This document shows, piece by piece, positions 9,137 to 18,395 of a stretch of 51,544 nucleotides of DNA. A program made the translations under genes and the position numbers. The notes under the pieces were generated by a model that worked only from the letters and a program-made list of their open reading frames with translations, was not told where the DNA came from and made no database searches. Source of the stretch: Lachnospiraceae bacterium (GTDB lineage Bacteria; Bacillota; Clostridia; Lachnospirales; Lachnospiraceae); NCBI GenBank assembly GCA_015056975.1, contig SVFG01000008.1, positions 1-51,544 on the forward strand, given 5' to 3'. Position 1 is the stretch's first letter. Each line of letters starts with the position of its first letter.

Positions 9137-11262
9137 GAAAGAAGAGTATAAGTCTGTTGCTTTGCGGCGTTTTGATGCTGTCACTGTTTGGATGCGGTAA
9201 GGAAGAAGCTCAGCCGAGCGCAGGTACAAACATAACATTAATTGAACCGGTGAATGCAACATATAACTATGAAACAGCTACTTACAGAACGATATATGAT
9301 TCACTGATATATTCGGCCACAGTGCTTCCCTACATAGAGGAGTATTCTACTGACGGTGCATTGACCTTTGACCATTACGGAGCTTATTTCGGTGATGAAG
9401 TAAAGAAAGGTCAGACCTTGATTCACACGGATGATTCCGGTATCGATAATCAGATTGAGTCCATGGAGGATTATATTAAGTCCATGGATGAAAGCTATCA
9501 GGAATATATGGCAGGAAAAGAAGAAGAGCTTGCAAAGAAGCAGCATACTCTGAATAATCTTCAGGGGTACATGGATGCTTACAATGCAAACCCTGAAAGC
9601 TACGACCAGAAGGTTGCGGATGTACAGCTTATCGGACCGTATAGGACCACGGAGCACGCCATCAACACCATTAAGTTGAACATGGAACAGAGAACGGAGC
9701 TTTATGAGCTGGACCGTGAGAGACAGGTATACTTATTATCTGAGCTTAAGAAGCAGAAGAAGGGCGCTTCTGTTGTGTCCGAGATATCGGGTGTTCTGGT
9801 ATCCATGGCACTTGACAGAAACGGAGCTTTTCTTACCGAGGGAGCACATATCGGTGCGGACACACCGGTAGCGGCTGTGGCTGATTTGAGCCAGAGAATT
9901 TTAAAGTGTGACTATATTAATTCTTCGAAAATCAGAAAGGCAAAGGATATTTACGCTATCATTGACGGTAACCGTTATGAACTGGAGTATCATCCCATGG
10001 ATCCAGAGGAGTATGTACAGTTGAATTCCCAGGGAGAGAAGGTATATACCACCTTTACTCTGTTGGGCTGGGGTGAGGAAATAGAAGTCGGTGACTTTGC
10101 AGTGATTGCTCTGATGAACGATATCAGTGAAAACGTATTGTCTGTTCCTACAGAGGCTATTAAAAAAGATGATGTGGGCCGTTATGTAAGTGTAAAGAAG
10201 GACGGCACAAACAAGCAGGTATATATTAAGACCGGTATAACGGATGGTGTATATACAGAAGTGCTTTCCGGAGTGGAGGCCGGTGATGAAATACTGGTGG
10301 AAACTGCCGGGAAAACAGGAAAGACCACTGCAGTGTTGAAAAAAGGTAATTTTAATACTGTATATGAGAGTAAAGCATATATGGAATATCCTTCCCAGAG
10401 TGTACTGTACAGTCCTATTGAGAATGGTACCGTTTATTTTGGAAGCACACTTGTGCAGCGTTTCCAGCAACTTAAGAAGGGCGATGATATTGTTACCGTC
10501 CGTGTAGAAGCTGATGAGATTGCGCTTCAGCGCAATGAGACCAGGCGCACACGTTTGATGGAGCGTATGGCGGATCTGGAAGAGATGGCTGCAGAAGCAG
10601 ATACAGAAATGTATGATGAGCAGATTGCCAATATGAAGGAACAAATTGCAGACCTTGACGAAGCGATTGCAAAGCAGAAGGCAGATTTTGCAACTACCGT
10701 TATCAAAGCAGAAAAGGGTGGTGTGGTTTTGAACACGGTTTATGCTTCAGAGGAAACCATCATGTCCAGAGGATTTTATATGGTGACTGTAGCTGACGAA
10801 GGAACCTGCTTTATTGCCACAGAAGATACCAATCATGTACTGCAGTTTGGTGATGAATTGAAAATCACCTATGATACTCTGGAGCAAAAGGGAAAGACTG
10901 TTACGGGTAAAGTGGTAAGTATGGCGCCCATCGGAGTCGGTGCTTCTCTTGTCTCAGGTAACACCTATATAGCAGTGCCGGCAGACAAGGCGGGAGAGAT
11001 GTCCCAGGCTCTGTTTGCGCAGGAAAGAGGTCCCGGTTGGAGTGTGTATGTTTATGGTTTATCGGGTGCCGTAAGAGAAATGAATAATGTATTGGTGGTG
11101 CCTAAAAAGGCAGTTACCGATAAGAATGGTAATACTTATGTAAGCGTAGTGAAGGAAAATGGTGAAATCGTGTCACAGCGCTTTGTTGCAGGCGGATATA
11201 ATGCCAATTATTACTGGGTTGTAGACGGCCTTACGGAAGGGATGGAAATATGCTTAGAGTAA
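9133..11262 (+). CDS. Double efflux adaptor lipoprotein (two HlyD-like modules in one chain)
   Basis: A 709-residue lipoprotein with lipobox LFGC (Cys21). Usual adaptors have 350-450 residues. Here residues ~40-400 form one complete adaptor with a helical hairpin near 110-210 and a C-terminal domain ending VLSGVEAGDEILVETAG. Residues ~410-709 form a second: an entry strand near YSPIENGTVYFG, a coiled-coil hairpin rich in Glu, Arg and Met (about 465-520), a return strand VIKAEKGGVVLN, and a C-terminal domain with VVPKKAVTDKNGNTYVSVV. It lies between the first adaptor and the permease and overlaps both genes. With the first adaptor the operon encodes three adaptor modules for one permease. Confidence 0.85.
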   Translation: MRKKSISLLLCGVLMLSLFGCGKEEAQPSAGTNITLIEPVNATYNYETATYRTIYDSLIYSATVLPYIEEYSTDGALTFDHYGAYFGDEVKKGQTLIHTDDSGIDNQIESMEDYIKSMDESYQEYMAGKEEELAKKQHTLNNLQGYMDAYNANPESYDQKVADVQLIGPYRTTEHAINTIKLNMEQRTELYELDRERQVYLLSELKKQKKGASVVSEISGVLVSMALDRNGAFLTEGAHIGADTPVAAVADLSQRILKCDYINSSKIRKAKDIYAIIDGNRYELEYHPMDPEEYVQLNSQGEKVYTTFTLLGWGEEIEVGDFAVIALMNDISENVLSVPTEAIKKDDVGRYVSVKKDGTNKQVYIKTGITDGVYTEVLSGVEAGDEILVETAGKTGKTTAVLKKGNFNTVYESKAYMEYPSQSVLYSPIENGTVYFGSTLVQRFQQLKKGDDIVTVRVEADEIALQRNETRRTRLMERMADLEEMAAEADTEMYDEQIANMKEQIADLDEAIAKQKADFATTVIKAEKGGVVLNTVYASEETIMSRGFYMVTVADEGTCFIATEDTNHVLQFGDELKITYDTLEQKGKTVTGKVVSMAPIGVGASLVSGNTYIAVPADKAGEMSQALFAQERGPGWSVYVYGLSGAVREMNNVLVVPKKAVTDKNGNTYVSVVKENGEIVSQRFVAGGYNANYYWVVDGLTEGMEICLE

Positions 11263-14069
11263 TGTTACAAAAATTATGGCATAAAAAATGGATGGTTCTG
11301 TGCCTTCTTTTGGGTAGTATGCTGTTGGTGGCTACAGTTGTGAGCTTTCCGCTGTACCGTAATGCCGCCTTTGACAGAATGCTGACAGATGAATTTACAA
11401 ACCACCTTGCCTCAACCGGTGAATGGCCGGGACTTAATGAGATGGTTACCATCTCCAAAAAGGATAAAGAAGGAAAAGCCATCAGCCGAATGGAAGAAAT
11501 GATGGCAGGTCTTTGCGATAATCTTGGAGTTACGGAAAAGAAAAATATCTATTATTATCTCATTGATAAAAAGATGGCTGAATCTACCATGAACAGAAGC
11601 GACTCCGGTGAGATCGGATTGCGTCTCGGTTTCCTGTCTGATTTGCCTGATTATGCAAAGATGCTTTATGGTGAAATGTATTCCGAGGACGGTGTGGCGG
11701 AAGATGGTGCCTTTGAGGTTGTAGTCAGTCAGGCTACCATGGTTAGTGCCAAGCTGTTAGTGGGAGAAACCCTGGAGTTTAATGCCTTTAAGGATAAGGA
11801 CGGAAAGCTGGTTCGTGTGAAGGTCGTGGGTGTCTTTGAAGAAGAGGACCGAAATGATTTTTACTGGCAGATAAAGCCGGATGAGATGGATGGCGTCTGC
11901 CTGATGAATCAGAATTTATTCCGCGAGTATTTCACGGGAGTAAATGCTGAAAAGTATACTATTACCGCACAGTATTTCAATCTGTTTGAATATGAAGATA
12001 TTGAAGCAAAGCAGGCGGATGGAATGTCTGAATATGCTAATTGGCTGACAGAAGAAAGTGCCTACAGAAGCACCTTTAAGAGCCATGAATACAAGGATAT
12101 TTTGGATAGCTTTGAAAAGAAACGCGACAGAATACAGGCAACTTTGTTTATCTTGCAGATACCCGTACTGATTCTGTTGTGTGCGTTCCTGTTTATGATT
12201 TCCGGTCAGATGTATGACATGGAGAGAAATGAAATCTCTGTTATGAAGAGCCGTGGCGGTTCCAGCGGTCAGATGTTCAGATTGTACTTTTATCAGAGTA
12301 TTTTCCTGACATTGCTGGGTGTATTGGCAGGTTTGCCTCTGGGTACAGTGTTCTGCAGAATTTTGGGTTCTGCACAGAATTTCCTGGAGTTTAATGTTAC
12401 CAGAAGCCTGGCGATTGAGTTTACGCCTGATGTGTGGGGATATGTGGCAGGAGTGTTTGCAGCATCTGTTGCAATTATGACACTGCCGGCATTAAAGCAT
12501 AGCAGACTTACAATTGTAAAACTGAAACAATCCAATGCCCTTCGCAAGAAGTCATGGTGGGAAAAATTGTTTTTGGATGTGATTTGTCTTGGTGTGGCAA
12601 TTTACGGATACTACAACTTCTCCAAAAATTCTCAGGCGATGGTGGAAGATGTATTGCAGGGTAAATCCTTAGATCCCTTGTTGTATATCAGTTCTTCCCT
12701 GTTTATTATGGGTATGGGTCTTCTCTTCTTGAGATTACAACCCCTTTTGGTGAGAATTGTATACGGAATCGGTAAAGGCTTATGGAAGCCTGCAAGCTAT
12801 GCTTCCTTTACTGAGATTATTAAGAACGGCAGAAAGCAGCAGTTTATTATGTTGTTTATGATACTGACCATATCTCTTGGTATGTACCATGCTACCGTAG
12901 CAAGAACCATTCTGCAGAATGCAAAGGACAATGCAGAGTATGTTGTCCCTGCGGATATTATGATTGGAGAGCAATGGCAGGATAACTCCGGTACTGTTAC
13001 TACCAGCCAGGGTACTGCAGCGAATACCAAGAAAGAGTACAAAGAGCCTGATTTTGGTAAGTATAACAAAATTGAGGGAGTTAATTCATTTACCAAGGTT
13101 ATCAATGATACAAAGGCTTCTGTAGCAGTATCTAAGGATGAAGCAAATTGTACCGTACAGGGTATTCATACAAAAGAGTTTGGTGAGATTACATATCTTC
13201 CCGAGGGACTTATGCCGGAGCATTATTATGCATATCTGAATAAGCTGGCAAGCGAACCCAAAGGAATATTGGTGTCCAAGAATTTCCAGAGTCTTCACGG
13301 CTGTGAGATAGGAGATACTTTGGATATCAAGAGCAAGGATGACTTCGCGTTTACCGGTAAGATTGTAGACTTTATTGATTACTGGCCGGGTTATGTGCCC
13401 ACCACCATGGAGCTGGATGCTGAGGGCAATGTGGTGAAAAAGGACAGTCTGTTGATTGTGGCTAATATTGCTGCATTACAGCAGAAGTGGGGACTGACGC
13501 CTTATGAAGTATGGATGTCCATGGAGAATCCGGATGAAACCGACAGTGTATATCAGTGGATTGAAGAGCAGGATGTACATGTAAAGAAGTTTACGGATAA
13601 GAGCGTGGAGCTTGCGAAGGTGGAAGAGGATCCCCTGCTTCAGGGTACTAACGGTGTGCTTACCATGGGCTTCATTGTTACCATTATTCTCTGCGGTGTA
13701 GGTTATCTGATTTATTGGATTATGTCCATCCGCTCCAGAGAAATGCTGTTTGGTGTCCTTAGGGCGTGCGGTATGCATAAGGGAGAACTGTTCCATATGT
13801 TAATTAACGAGCAGATATTCTCCGGTGTACTTTCTATTTTTGCTGCGGTAGGAATCGGAAGTATTACTACCAAGATGTTTGTACCGATGATTCAGACCGC
13901 GTATGCGGCTTCCAATCAGGTATTGCCCATGCAGCTGATTACCAATCCACAGGATATGGTGCGTCTGTATGGCGTGGTTGCCGGTGTAATGGCGCTGTGC
14001 CTGCTTGTGTTGATTGTATTGGTGTTTAAGTTGAATGTTACAAAGGCGTTGAAGTTAGGTGAAGAATAA
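11250..14069 (+). CDS. FtsX/MacB-type ABC transporter permease
   Basis: A 939-residue protein. The first ATG (11250) overlaps the adaptor gene by 13 bases; the ATG at 11262, which shares its A with the adaptor stop (TAATG), is an alternative start. One membrane helix lies at about 14-34, followed by a ~270-residue extracytoplasmic domain. A first FtsX bundle lies near 300-420 with the typical ERNEISVMKSRGGSSGQ coupling sequence. There are further helices near 445 and 485, a second external domain (about 560-790) and a final FtsX bundle (about 800-930) with SREMLFGVLRACGMHKGELF. Two FtsX repeats in one chain is the layout of Firmicute peptide or lipoprotein exporters. The substrate is unknown. 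Confidence 0.92.
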   Translation: MLRVMLQKLWHKKWMVLCLLLGSMLLVATVVSFPLYRNAAFDRMLTDEFTNHLASTGEWPGLNEMVTISKKDKEGKAISRMEEMMAGLCDNLGVTEKKNIYYYLIDKKMAESTMNRSDSGEIGLRLGFLSDLPDYAKMLYGEMYSEDGVAEDGAFEVVVSQATMVSAKLLVGETLEFNAFKDKDGKLVRVKVVGVFEEEDRNDFYWQIKPDEMDGVCLMNQNLFREYFTGVNAEKYTITAQYFNLFEYEDIEAKQADGMSEYANWLTEESAYRSTFKSHEYKDILDSFEKKRDRIQATLFILQIPVLILLCAFLFMISGQMYDMERNEISVMKSRGGSSGQMFRLYFYQSIFLTLLGVLAGLPLGTVFCRILGSAQNFLEFNVTRSLAIEFTPDVWGYVAGVFAASVAIMTLPALKHSRLTIVKLKQSNALRKKSWWEKLFLDVICLGVAIYGYYNFSKNSQAMVEDVLQGKSLDPLLYISSSLFIMGMGLLFLRLQPLLVRIVYGIGKGLWKPASYASFTEIIKNGRKQQFIMLFMILTISLGMYHATVARTILQNAKDNAEYVVPADIMIGEQWQDNSGTVTTSQGTAANTKKEYKEPDFGKYNKIEGVNSFTKVINDTKASVAVSKDEANCTVQGIHTKEFGEITYLPEGLMPEHYYAYLNKLASEPKGILVSKNFQSLHGCEIGDTLDIKSKDDFAFTGKIVDFIDYWPGYVPTTMELDAEGNVVKKDSLLIVANIAALQQKWGLTPYEVWMSMENPDETDSVYQWIEEQDVHVKKFTDKSVELAKVEEDPLLQGTNGVLTMGFIVTIILCGVGYLIYWIMSIRSREMLFGVLRACGMHKGELFHMLINEQIFSGVLSIFAAVGIGSITTKMFVPMIQTAYAASNQVLPMQLITNPQDMVRLYGVVAGVMALCLLVLIVLVFKLNVTKALKLGEE

Positions 14070-14752
14070 TGGAAAATAACAATATTATTGAGATTAAAAA
14101 TGTGAATAGAATTTTCCCTACTGCCGGCGGTGACTTTCAGGCACTTAAGGATATCAATGCCGGTATACCCAAGGGAGTACTTACGATTTTAAAGGGACGT
14201 TCCGGTTCCGGAAAGACCACGCTTCTCAATATTGTGGGAGCGCTTGACAGACCGACCTCCGGAGAGGTAATTATCCAGGGCAAAAATATCTGTGATTTGT
14301 CCGATACGGCAAGAGAGAAGCTGCGCAGAACCAGCATCGGCTTTGTGTTTCAGTCGGTTTCGTTGATTCCTACTATGAATGCATTCCAGAATGTGGAGTT
14401 TTCCATGCGCCTGGCAGGCATTAAAGAGGGAAGAAAGCAACGCGTGGAAGAGTGCCTTAAGATGGTAGGCCTTGGAAACAGAATGCATCATATGCCCTCT
14501 GAAATGTCCGGTGGTGAGCAGCAGCGTGTGGCGATTGCAAGAGCGATTGCCCACAGGCCGGCAATCCTTCTTGCGGATGAGCCTACGGCAGAGCTTGACA
14601 GTGCAATGGCAGCAGAGGTTACCAAGCTCTTCCAGGAAATGACAAAGACAGAGAATGTTACCATCATAATGACAACACACGATACAGGTCTGATGGATGC
14701 GGGCGATAAGGTTATCGAGTTGGAAAATGGTCAACAGGTCACGAGTGAATAG
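14069..14752 (+). CDS. MacB/LolD-type ABC transporter ATPase
   Basis: A 227-residue ATPase that begins at a TAATG overlap with the permease. It has Walker A GRSGSGKTT (about 43-51), Q-loop FVFQSVSLIP, signature EMSGGEQQRVAIARA, Walker B ILLADEPTAELD and the switch histidine in MTTHD. The ordering and motifs match the LolD/MacB ATPases that partner FtsX-type permeases by mechanotransmission. The gene is directly followed by a second, different ATPase, so the transporter may use a mixed pair of ATPases. Confidence 0.95.
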   Translation: MENNNIIEIKNVNRIFPTAGGDFQALKDINAGIPKGVLTILKGRSGSGKTTLLNIVGALDRPTSGEVIIQGKNICDLSDTAREKLRRTSIGFVFQSVSLIPTMNAFQNVEFSMRLAGIKEGRKQRVEECLKMVGLGNRMHHMPSEMSGGEQQRVAIARAIAHRPAILLADEPTAELDSAMAAEVTKLFQEMTKTENVTIIMTTHDTGLMDAGDKVIELENGQQVTSE

Positions 14753-14763
14753 GAGAGGAAACT

Positions 14764-15654
14764 ATGCCGGAGAATATGATACAGGCTGACGGCCTGGTAA
14801 AAATTTATAAGTCAAAGCAGACTGAAGTGCTGGCATTGCAGGGACTGGATTTGGTTGTGGAGAAAGGTGAGCTGACCGCGCTGATTGGAAACAGTGGTAG
14901 CGGTAAATCTACCTTCTTAAACATGATTGGCGGACTTGACAGACCCAGTGCAGGTTCGCTGATGGTAGGTGGCAAGAATCTGTTTACCATGACAGAAAAG
15001 CAGCTTGTGAGATATAAGCGCGATACTGTCGGTTTCGTGTGGCAGAATAACGGACGTAATCTGTTGCCCTATCTGACTGCAATAGAGAATATTATGTTGC
15101 CCATGCATCTGTCGAGCGGCAAGAAAAAGAAGGAAAAAGCAGTGGAGCTTCTGGAAATGGTGGGAATGTCTCACAAGAAGTACAGCAGATTGAATATGCT
15201 TTCCGGTGGTGAGCAGCAGCGAATTGCAATTGCAATTGCTCTGGCAAATTCACCCAAGCTTCTTTTGGCGGATGAGCCTACGGGTAGTGTTGACCCTAAG
15301 ACTGCAAATTATATTTTTGATATATTTACCGAGTTAAACAAGGCGGGTCAGACTATTCTGATTGTTACCCATGATATTGCGCTTTCCAAAAAGGTTAAGC
15401 GTGTAGTGGCAATCAGGGACGGTAAAATCAGTAGTGAGCGTATTTTGAAAGAGAAGTATGCAGACCGTCTGAAGGAGGTAACCATCGACTGGCGTATGGA
15501 GGATACTCAGGAGGAATATGTTATCATGGATAAAGCAGGCCGCGTTCAGATTCCCAAAGAAATCATCGGTGCTCTGAACCTAAAGGATAACAAGGTGAAG
15601 CTGGAGCTGGTGGACGGCAAGGTCGTTATCACCGGACCTTCAGAAGAAGCCTAA
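14764..15654 (+). CDS. ABC transporter ATPase with C-terminal AbrB-like domain
   Basis: A 296-residue protein. The first ~225 residues are a full MacB/LolD-type ATPase: Walker [11 protein letters not shown]-loop [13 protein letters not shown], signature [13 protein letters not shown], Walker [13 protein letters not shown] and switch TH. About 70 residues follow, of which the last ~45 read like a SpoVT-AbrB swapped-hairpin element: [19 protein letters not shown], then [14 protein letters not shown]. AbrB-like domains usually dimerise and bind DNA (AbrB, SpoVT, MazE). Here the domain could dimerise the ATPases or sense state. It follows the first ATPase by 11 bases and ends the operon before a strong terminator. 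The ATPase call is firm; the AbrB call rests on motif likeness. Confidence 0.88.
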   Translation: MPENMIQADGLVKIYKSKQTEVLALQGLDLVVEKGELTALIGNSGSGKSTFLNMIGGLDRPSAGSLMVGGKNLFTMTEKQLVRYKRDTVGFVWQNNGRNLLPYLTAIENIMLPMHLSSGKKKKEKAVELLEMVGMSHKKYSRLNMLSGGEQQRIAIAIALANSPKLLLADEPTGSVDPKTANYIFDIFTELNKAGQTILIVTHDIALSKKVKRVVAIRDGKISSERILKEKYADRLKEVTIDWRMEDTQEEYVIMDKAGRVQIPKEIIGALNLKDNKVKLELVDGKVVITGPSEEA

Positions 15655-15676
15655 AGCAATATAGAGTGAAACATTA

Positions 15677-15706
15677 AACGCACCCCGTAAGACGCGGGGT
15701 GCGTTT
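15677..15706 (+). terminator. Intrinsic terminator of the efflux operon
   Basis: A perfect 12-bp GC-rich stem (15676-15687 with 15695-15706) is followed by TTTTG. Its 3' flank is shared with the left arm of the structured repeat that begins at 15702. Confidence 0.9.
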
Positions 15707-15916
15707 TGTGTGGCAGGGGGAGCTGGGCGGTCAGGGGAGGATACCATGGGACAAGCAGCGCATTCTGAGCACGCCGGTCCTTAGCGAGGTAATTGCGTCG
15801 TAAGATGCAATTAAGCGAGCTTAGTACCGCTGCGATGCGAAGCATAGCGGAAGCGTGCCTGCGGCTCCCATGGTATCCTCCCCAGACCGCCCAGCTCCTC
15901 CCTGCCACACAAAACG
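15702..15916 (+). repeat. Structured dispersed repeat, copy A
   Basis: Left arm 15702-15751 and right arm 15866-15916 are an inverted repeat (about 49 of 50 pairs, one indel, one mismatch). The core, 15752-15865, holds a hairpin TAATTGCGTC-GTAA-GATGCAATTA and a second hairpin CCGCT..AGCGG with an ATGC-GAA-GCAT tip. The core differs from copy B at only 3 of 114 positions, but the arms are unrelated apart from the outer TTTTGTGTGG. It starts in the T tract of the efflux operon terminator. The rest of the 15655-16058 gap holds no gene. Confidence 0.9.
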
Positions 15917-16058
15917 TTTAAAATGTTTCAAAAGTCAAAAATTTACATCTATTATGCAAGATAGTCCATTTAGATTTTCCTTTAACTTGAGTAGAATGAT
16001 ATCGTAAGCACTATATGTAGTAAAAATATTAGTATTTGCCTATGGAAGTGAGATTAGG

Positions 16059-18395
16059 ATGAAGAAAAAGATATTTAAAAAGATTGCATTGACAGAAAAA
16101 TTATTGCCGTTGCTCAATATGTGTGGAATAACAAGCAGTGATTTGTTGTATGCGTCTGAAACGGATTTGAATGAAGAAGGTGGATATGCAGCCGGAGCAC
16201 TTCTTTTAACCAAGGAGAAGCTTTATGTGTTTAAGGCACCTGCAAAGGCGTCCCATATTCATTATTATAAGGGCTATGCGGCGCAGGAAGAGCCTGAGCT
16301 TATAGGAGAAGATTATGCATGGGAAGCAATTGACCTTGCTGATATCGACAGACTGTGGGTTGAAATGGGAGTGGGGTGCAATTCCCTGGTTGTGCGAATA
16401 GGAGAAGAGACCAGACTTCTTGCCATGTTTACCCAGCTTCATAAACGTACCATAGCCCGCCTTGTGCGCGGTATCGAACAGATGAAGGACGGTAAGGAAT
16501 TTGAACTTCCCGAGGAAGAGGAGCAGTACTGCCCTAAGTGCGGTGGTATGTATCCTGACCGTTCCAGAAAAGTGTGTCCCAACTGTATGGACAGAAGAAG
16601 CGTCTTTTTCCGTGTGCTTGGTTACTTTAAGCCTTATCGTGTAAAGTTTGTGATTCTGTTTTTGTGTACAGTTGCAACAGCAATGCTTAATCTGGTGTGG
16701 CCTTATTTAAACGGTACCATACTCTACGATAAGATTTTGGGAAAGAGTGAACCTTTTCTGAAAGAGATGGGTATTGAAAATGGTGATTTTGTTGTGGCGC
16801 TGCTTTTACTGGTACTTACCATGGCAGCCACAAAGGTGGTGCAGCTGCTTTTGCAGATGTTACAGGGTACCTTTACGGCACAGATGGTTATCAATGTAGT
16901 GCGCGACATGAAGAAGGATGTTTTCGGCATTATGGCGAAGCTTTCCATCAACTTCTATAAGAGCCGTCAGACGGGCGGTCTTATGACCAGAGTAATGTCT
17001 GATGCGGACCGAATTACCGGATTCTTCGTGGATGGTGCGCCCTATATCCTGATACATGGTTTTACAGTAGCGGCAACTGTTATCGTAATGCTTGGTATTA
17101 ACCCCATGATGACACTTCTCACAGTGGTGCTTTTGCCGGTGCTTGTAGCGGTAAGCATGTACCTTCGCCCCAAGATTTGGGTAATGTTCGGTAGAAGACA
17201 TAGGGCAGAGCGTTCCTTAAACAGCGGCGTAAACGATAACTTAAGCGGCGCCAGAGTTGTAAAGAGCTTTGGCCAGGAGAGCAGAGAGGTAAAGCGCTTT
17301 GCCAATAACAATAAGAATTTGAGAGATGCGGAAATTGCCATAAGCTACCGTCAGAATTACTTCCATGTGGTATATGGTGCGGCGCAGAGTATTGCAACCA
17401 TCGGTGTGTGGATTCTCGGTGTATATTATCTGATGAGTGAGAATAACAGAGGCATCAACCTCGGTGTGCTTATCACTTTCGTAGGATATGTAGGACAGCT
17501 GCAGGGCCCCATGAACTTCTTTGCCAATATACATAACTGGTGGGCAGACTCCATGAACAGTGCCCAGCGTATTTTTGAAATCGTAGATGCAATACCTCAG
17601 GTGCAGGAGCCTGCGCATCCCAAGAAGTTGGGTGAGCCTATCGGAAATATCTCCTTAAAGGATGTTACCTTCGGATATGAGGTAAACAGACCTGTGCTTA
17701 AGAATATCAACGTGGATATCCCGGCGGGCAGCATGTTTGGTATTGTCGGACGTTCCGGAGCAGGAAAGACCACATTGGTTAATCTGATTTCCAGAATGTA
17801 CGATACCCAGGAGGGCAGCATTTCCATAGACGGTATCAATGTAAAGGATTTGTCCTTCCATGAACTGAGAAAGAATGTTGCAATGGTATCCCAGGACACC
17901 TACATCTTCATGGGAACGGTTGCAGAGAATATCGCATACGGTGACAGAGAGGCAGGCATCAAGGAGATTATGAGAGCTGCCAAGCTCGCGGGCGCACATG
18001 AATTTATCATGCGTATGCCCGACGGATATGATACCAAAATCGGAGCATCGGGAAGACAGCTTTCAGGCGGTGAACGTCAGAGAATCTCCATTGCGAGAGC
18101 GATTTTGGCGAATCCCAAGATACTGATTTTGGATGAGGCGACAGCTTCCGTGGATACAGAGACAGAGAGAGTAATACAGAAATCAATCAATTATCTGGTG
18201 CAGGGCAGAACTACCATTTCCATTGCCCACAGATTGTCTACGCTGAGGGATGCGGATTACCTGGTGGTAATCGACCACGGTGAGATAACAGAGAGAGGAA
18301 CCCATGAGGAATTAAAGGCTCTGAAGGGAACCTACTACAAGCTTTTGGAATTGCAGACCAAGGCACTTGATAGGGAAGAGAAGGTGTTTTCATAA
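16059..18395 (+). CDS. ABC half-exporter with PH-like and zinc-ribbon N-terminal extension (first of pair)
   Basis: A 778-residue protein, about 190 residues longer than a standard ABC half-exporter. Residues ~30-150 look like a small beta-rich PH-type domain (LLLTKEKLYVF, then VEMGVGCNSLVVRIG). A zinc ribbon follows near 160-183 (CPKCGGMYPD, then CPNCMDRR). Six membrane helices (about 195-480) form a type IV exporter bundle. The ATPase domain has Walker A GRSGAGKTT, signature LSGGERQRISIARA, Walker B ILILDEATASVD and the switch His in AHRL. Its stop overlaps the DUF1854 gene by one base. A DUF1854 gene next to one ABC exporter is known from cyanophycin-associated loci. Cargo is unknown. Confidence 0.9.
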   Translation: MKKKIFKKIALTEKLLPLLNMCGITSSDLLYASETDLNEEGGYAAGALLLTKEKLYVFKAPAKASHIHYYKGYAAQEEPELIGEDYAWEAIDLADIDRLWVEMGVGCNSLVVRIGEETRLLAMFTQLHKRTIARLVRGIEQMKDGKEFELPEEEEQYCPKCGGMYPDRSRKVCPNCMDRRSVFFRVLGYFKPYRVKFVILFLCTVATAMLNLVWPYLNGTILYDKILGKSEPFLKEMGIENGDFVVALLLLVLTMAATKVVQLLLQMLQGTFTAQMVINVVRDMKKDVFGIMAKLSINFYKSRQTGGLMTRVMSDADRITGFFVDGAPYILIHGFTVAATVIVMLGINPMMTLLTVVLLPVLVAVSMYLRPKIWVMFGRRHRAERSLNSGVNDNLSGARVVKSFGQESREVKRFANNNKNLRDAEIAISYRQNYFHVVYGAAQSIATIGVWILGVYYLMSENNRGINLGVLITFVGYVGQLQGPMNFFANIHNWWADSMNSAQRIFEIVDAIPQVQEPAHPKKLGEPIGNISLKDVTFGYEVNRPVLKNINVDIPAGSMFGIVGRSGAGKTTLVNLISRMYDTQEGSISIDGINVKDLSFHELRKNVAMVSQDTYIFMGTVAENIAYGDREAGIKEIMRAAKLAGAHEFIMRMPDGYDTKIGASGRQLSGGERQRISIARAILANPKILILDEATASVDTETERVIQKSINYLVQGRTTISIAHRLSTLRDADYLVVIDHGEITERGTHEELKALKGTYYKLLELQTKALDREEKVFS

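Noticed and set aside
15702..15916. Insertion sequence or CRISPR array as an explanation of the repeats
   Set aside because: The units have no coding capacity, are single at each locus and have no regular repeat-spacer pattern.
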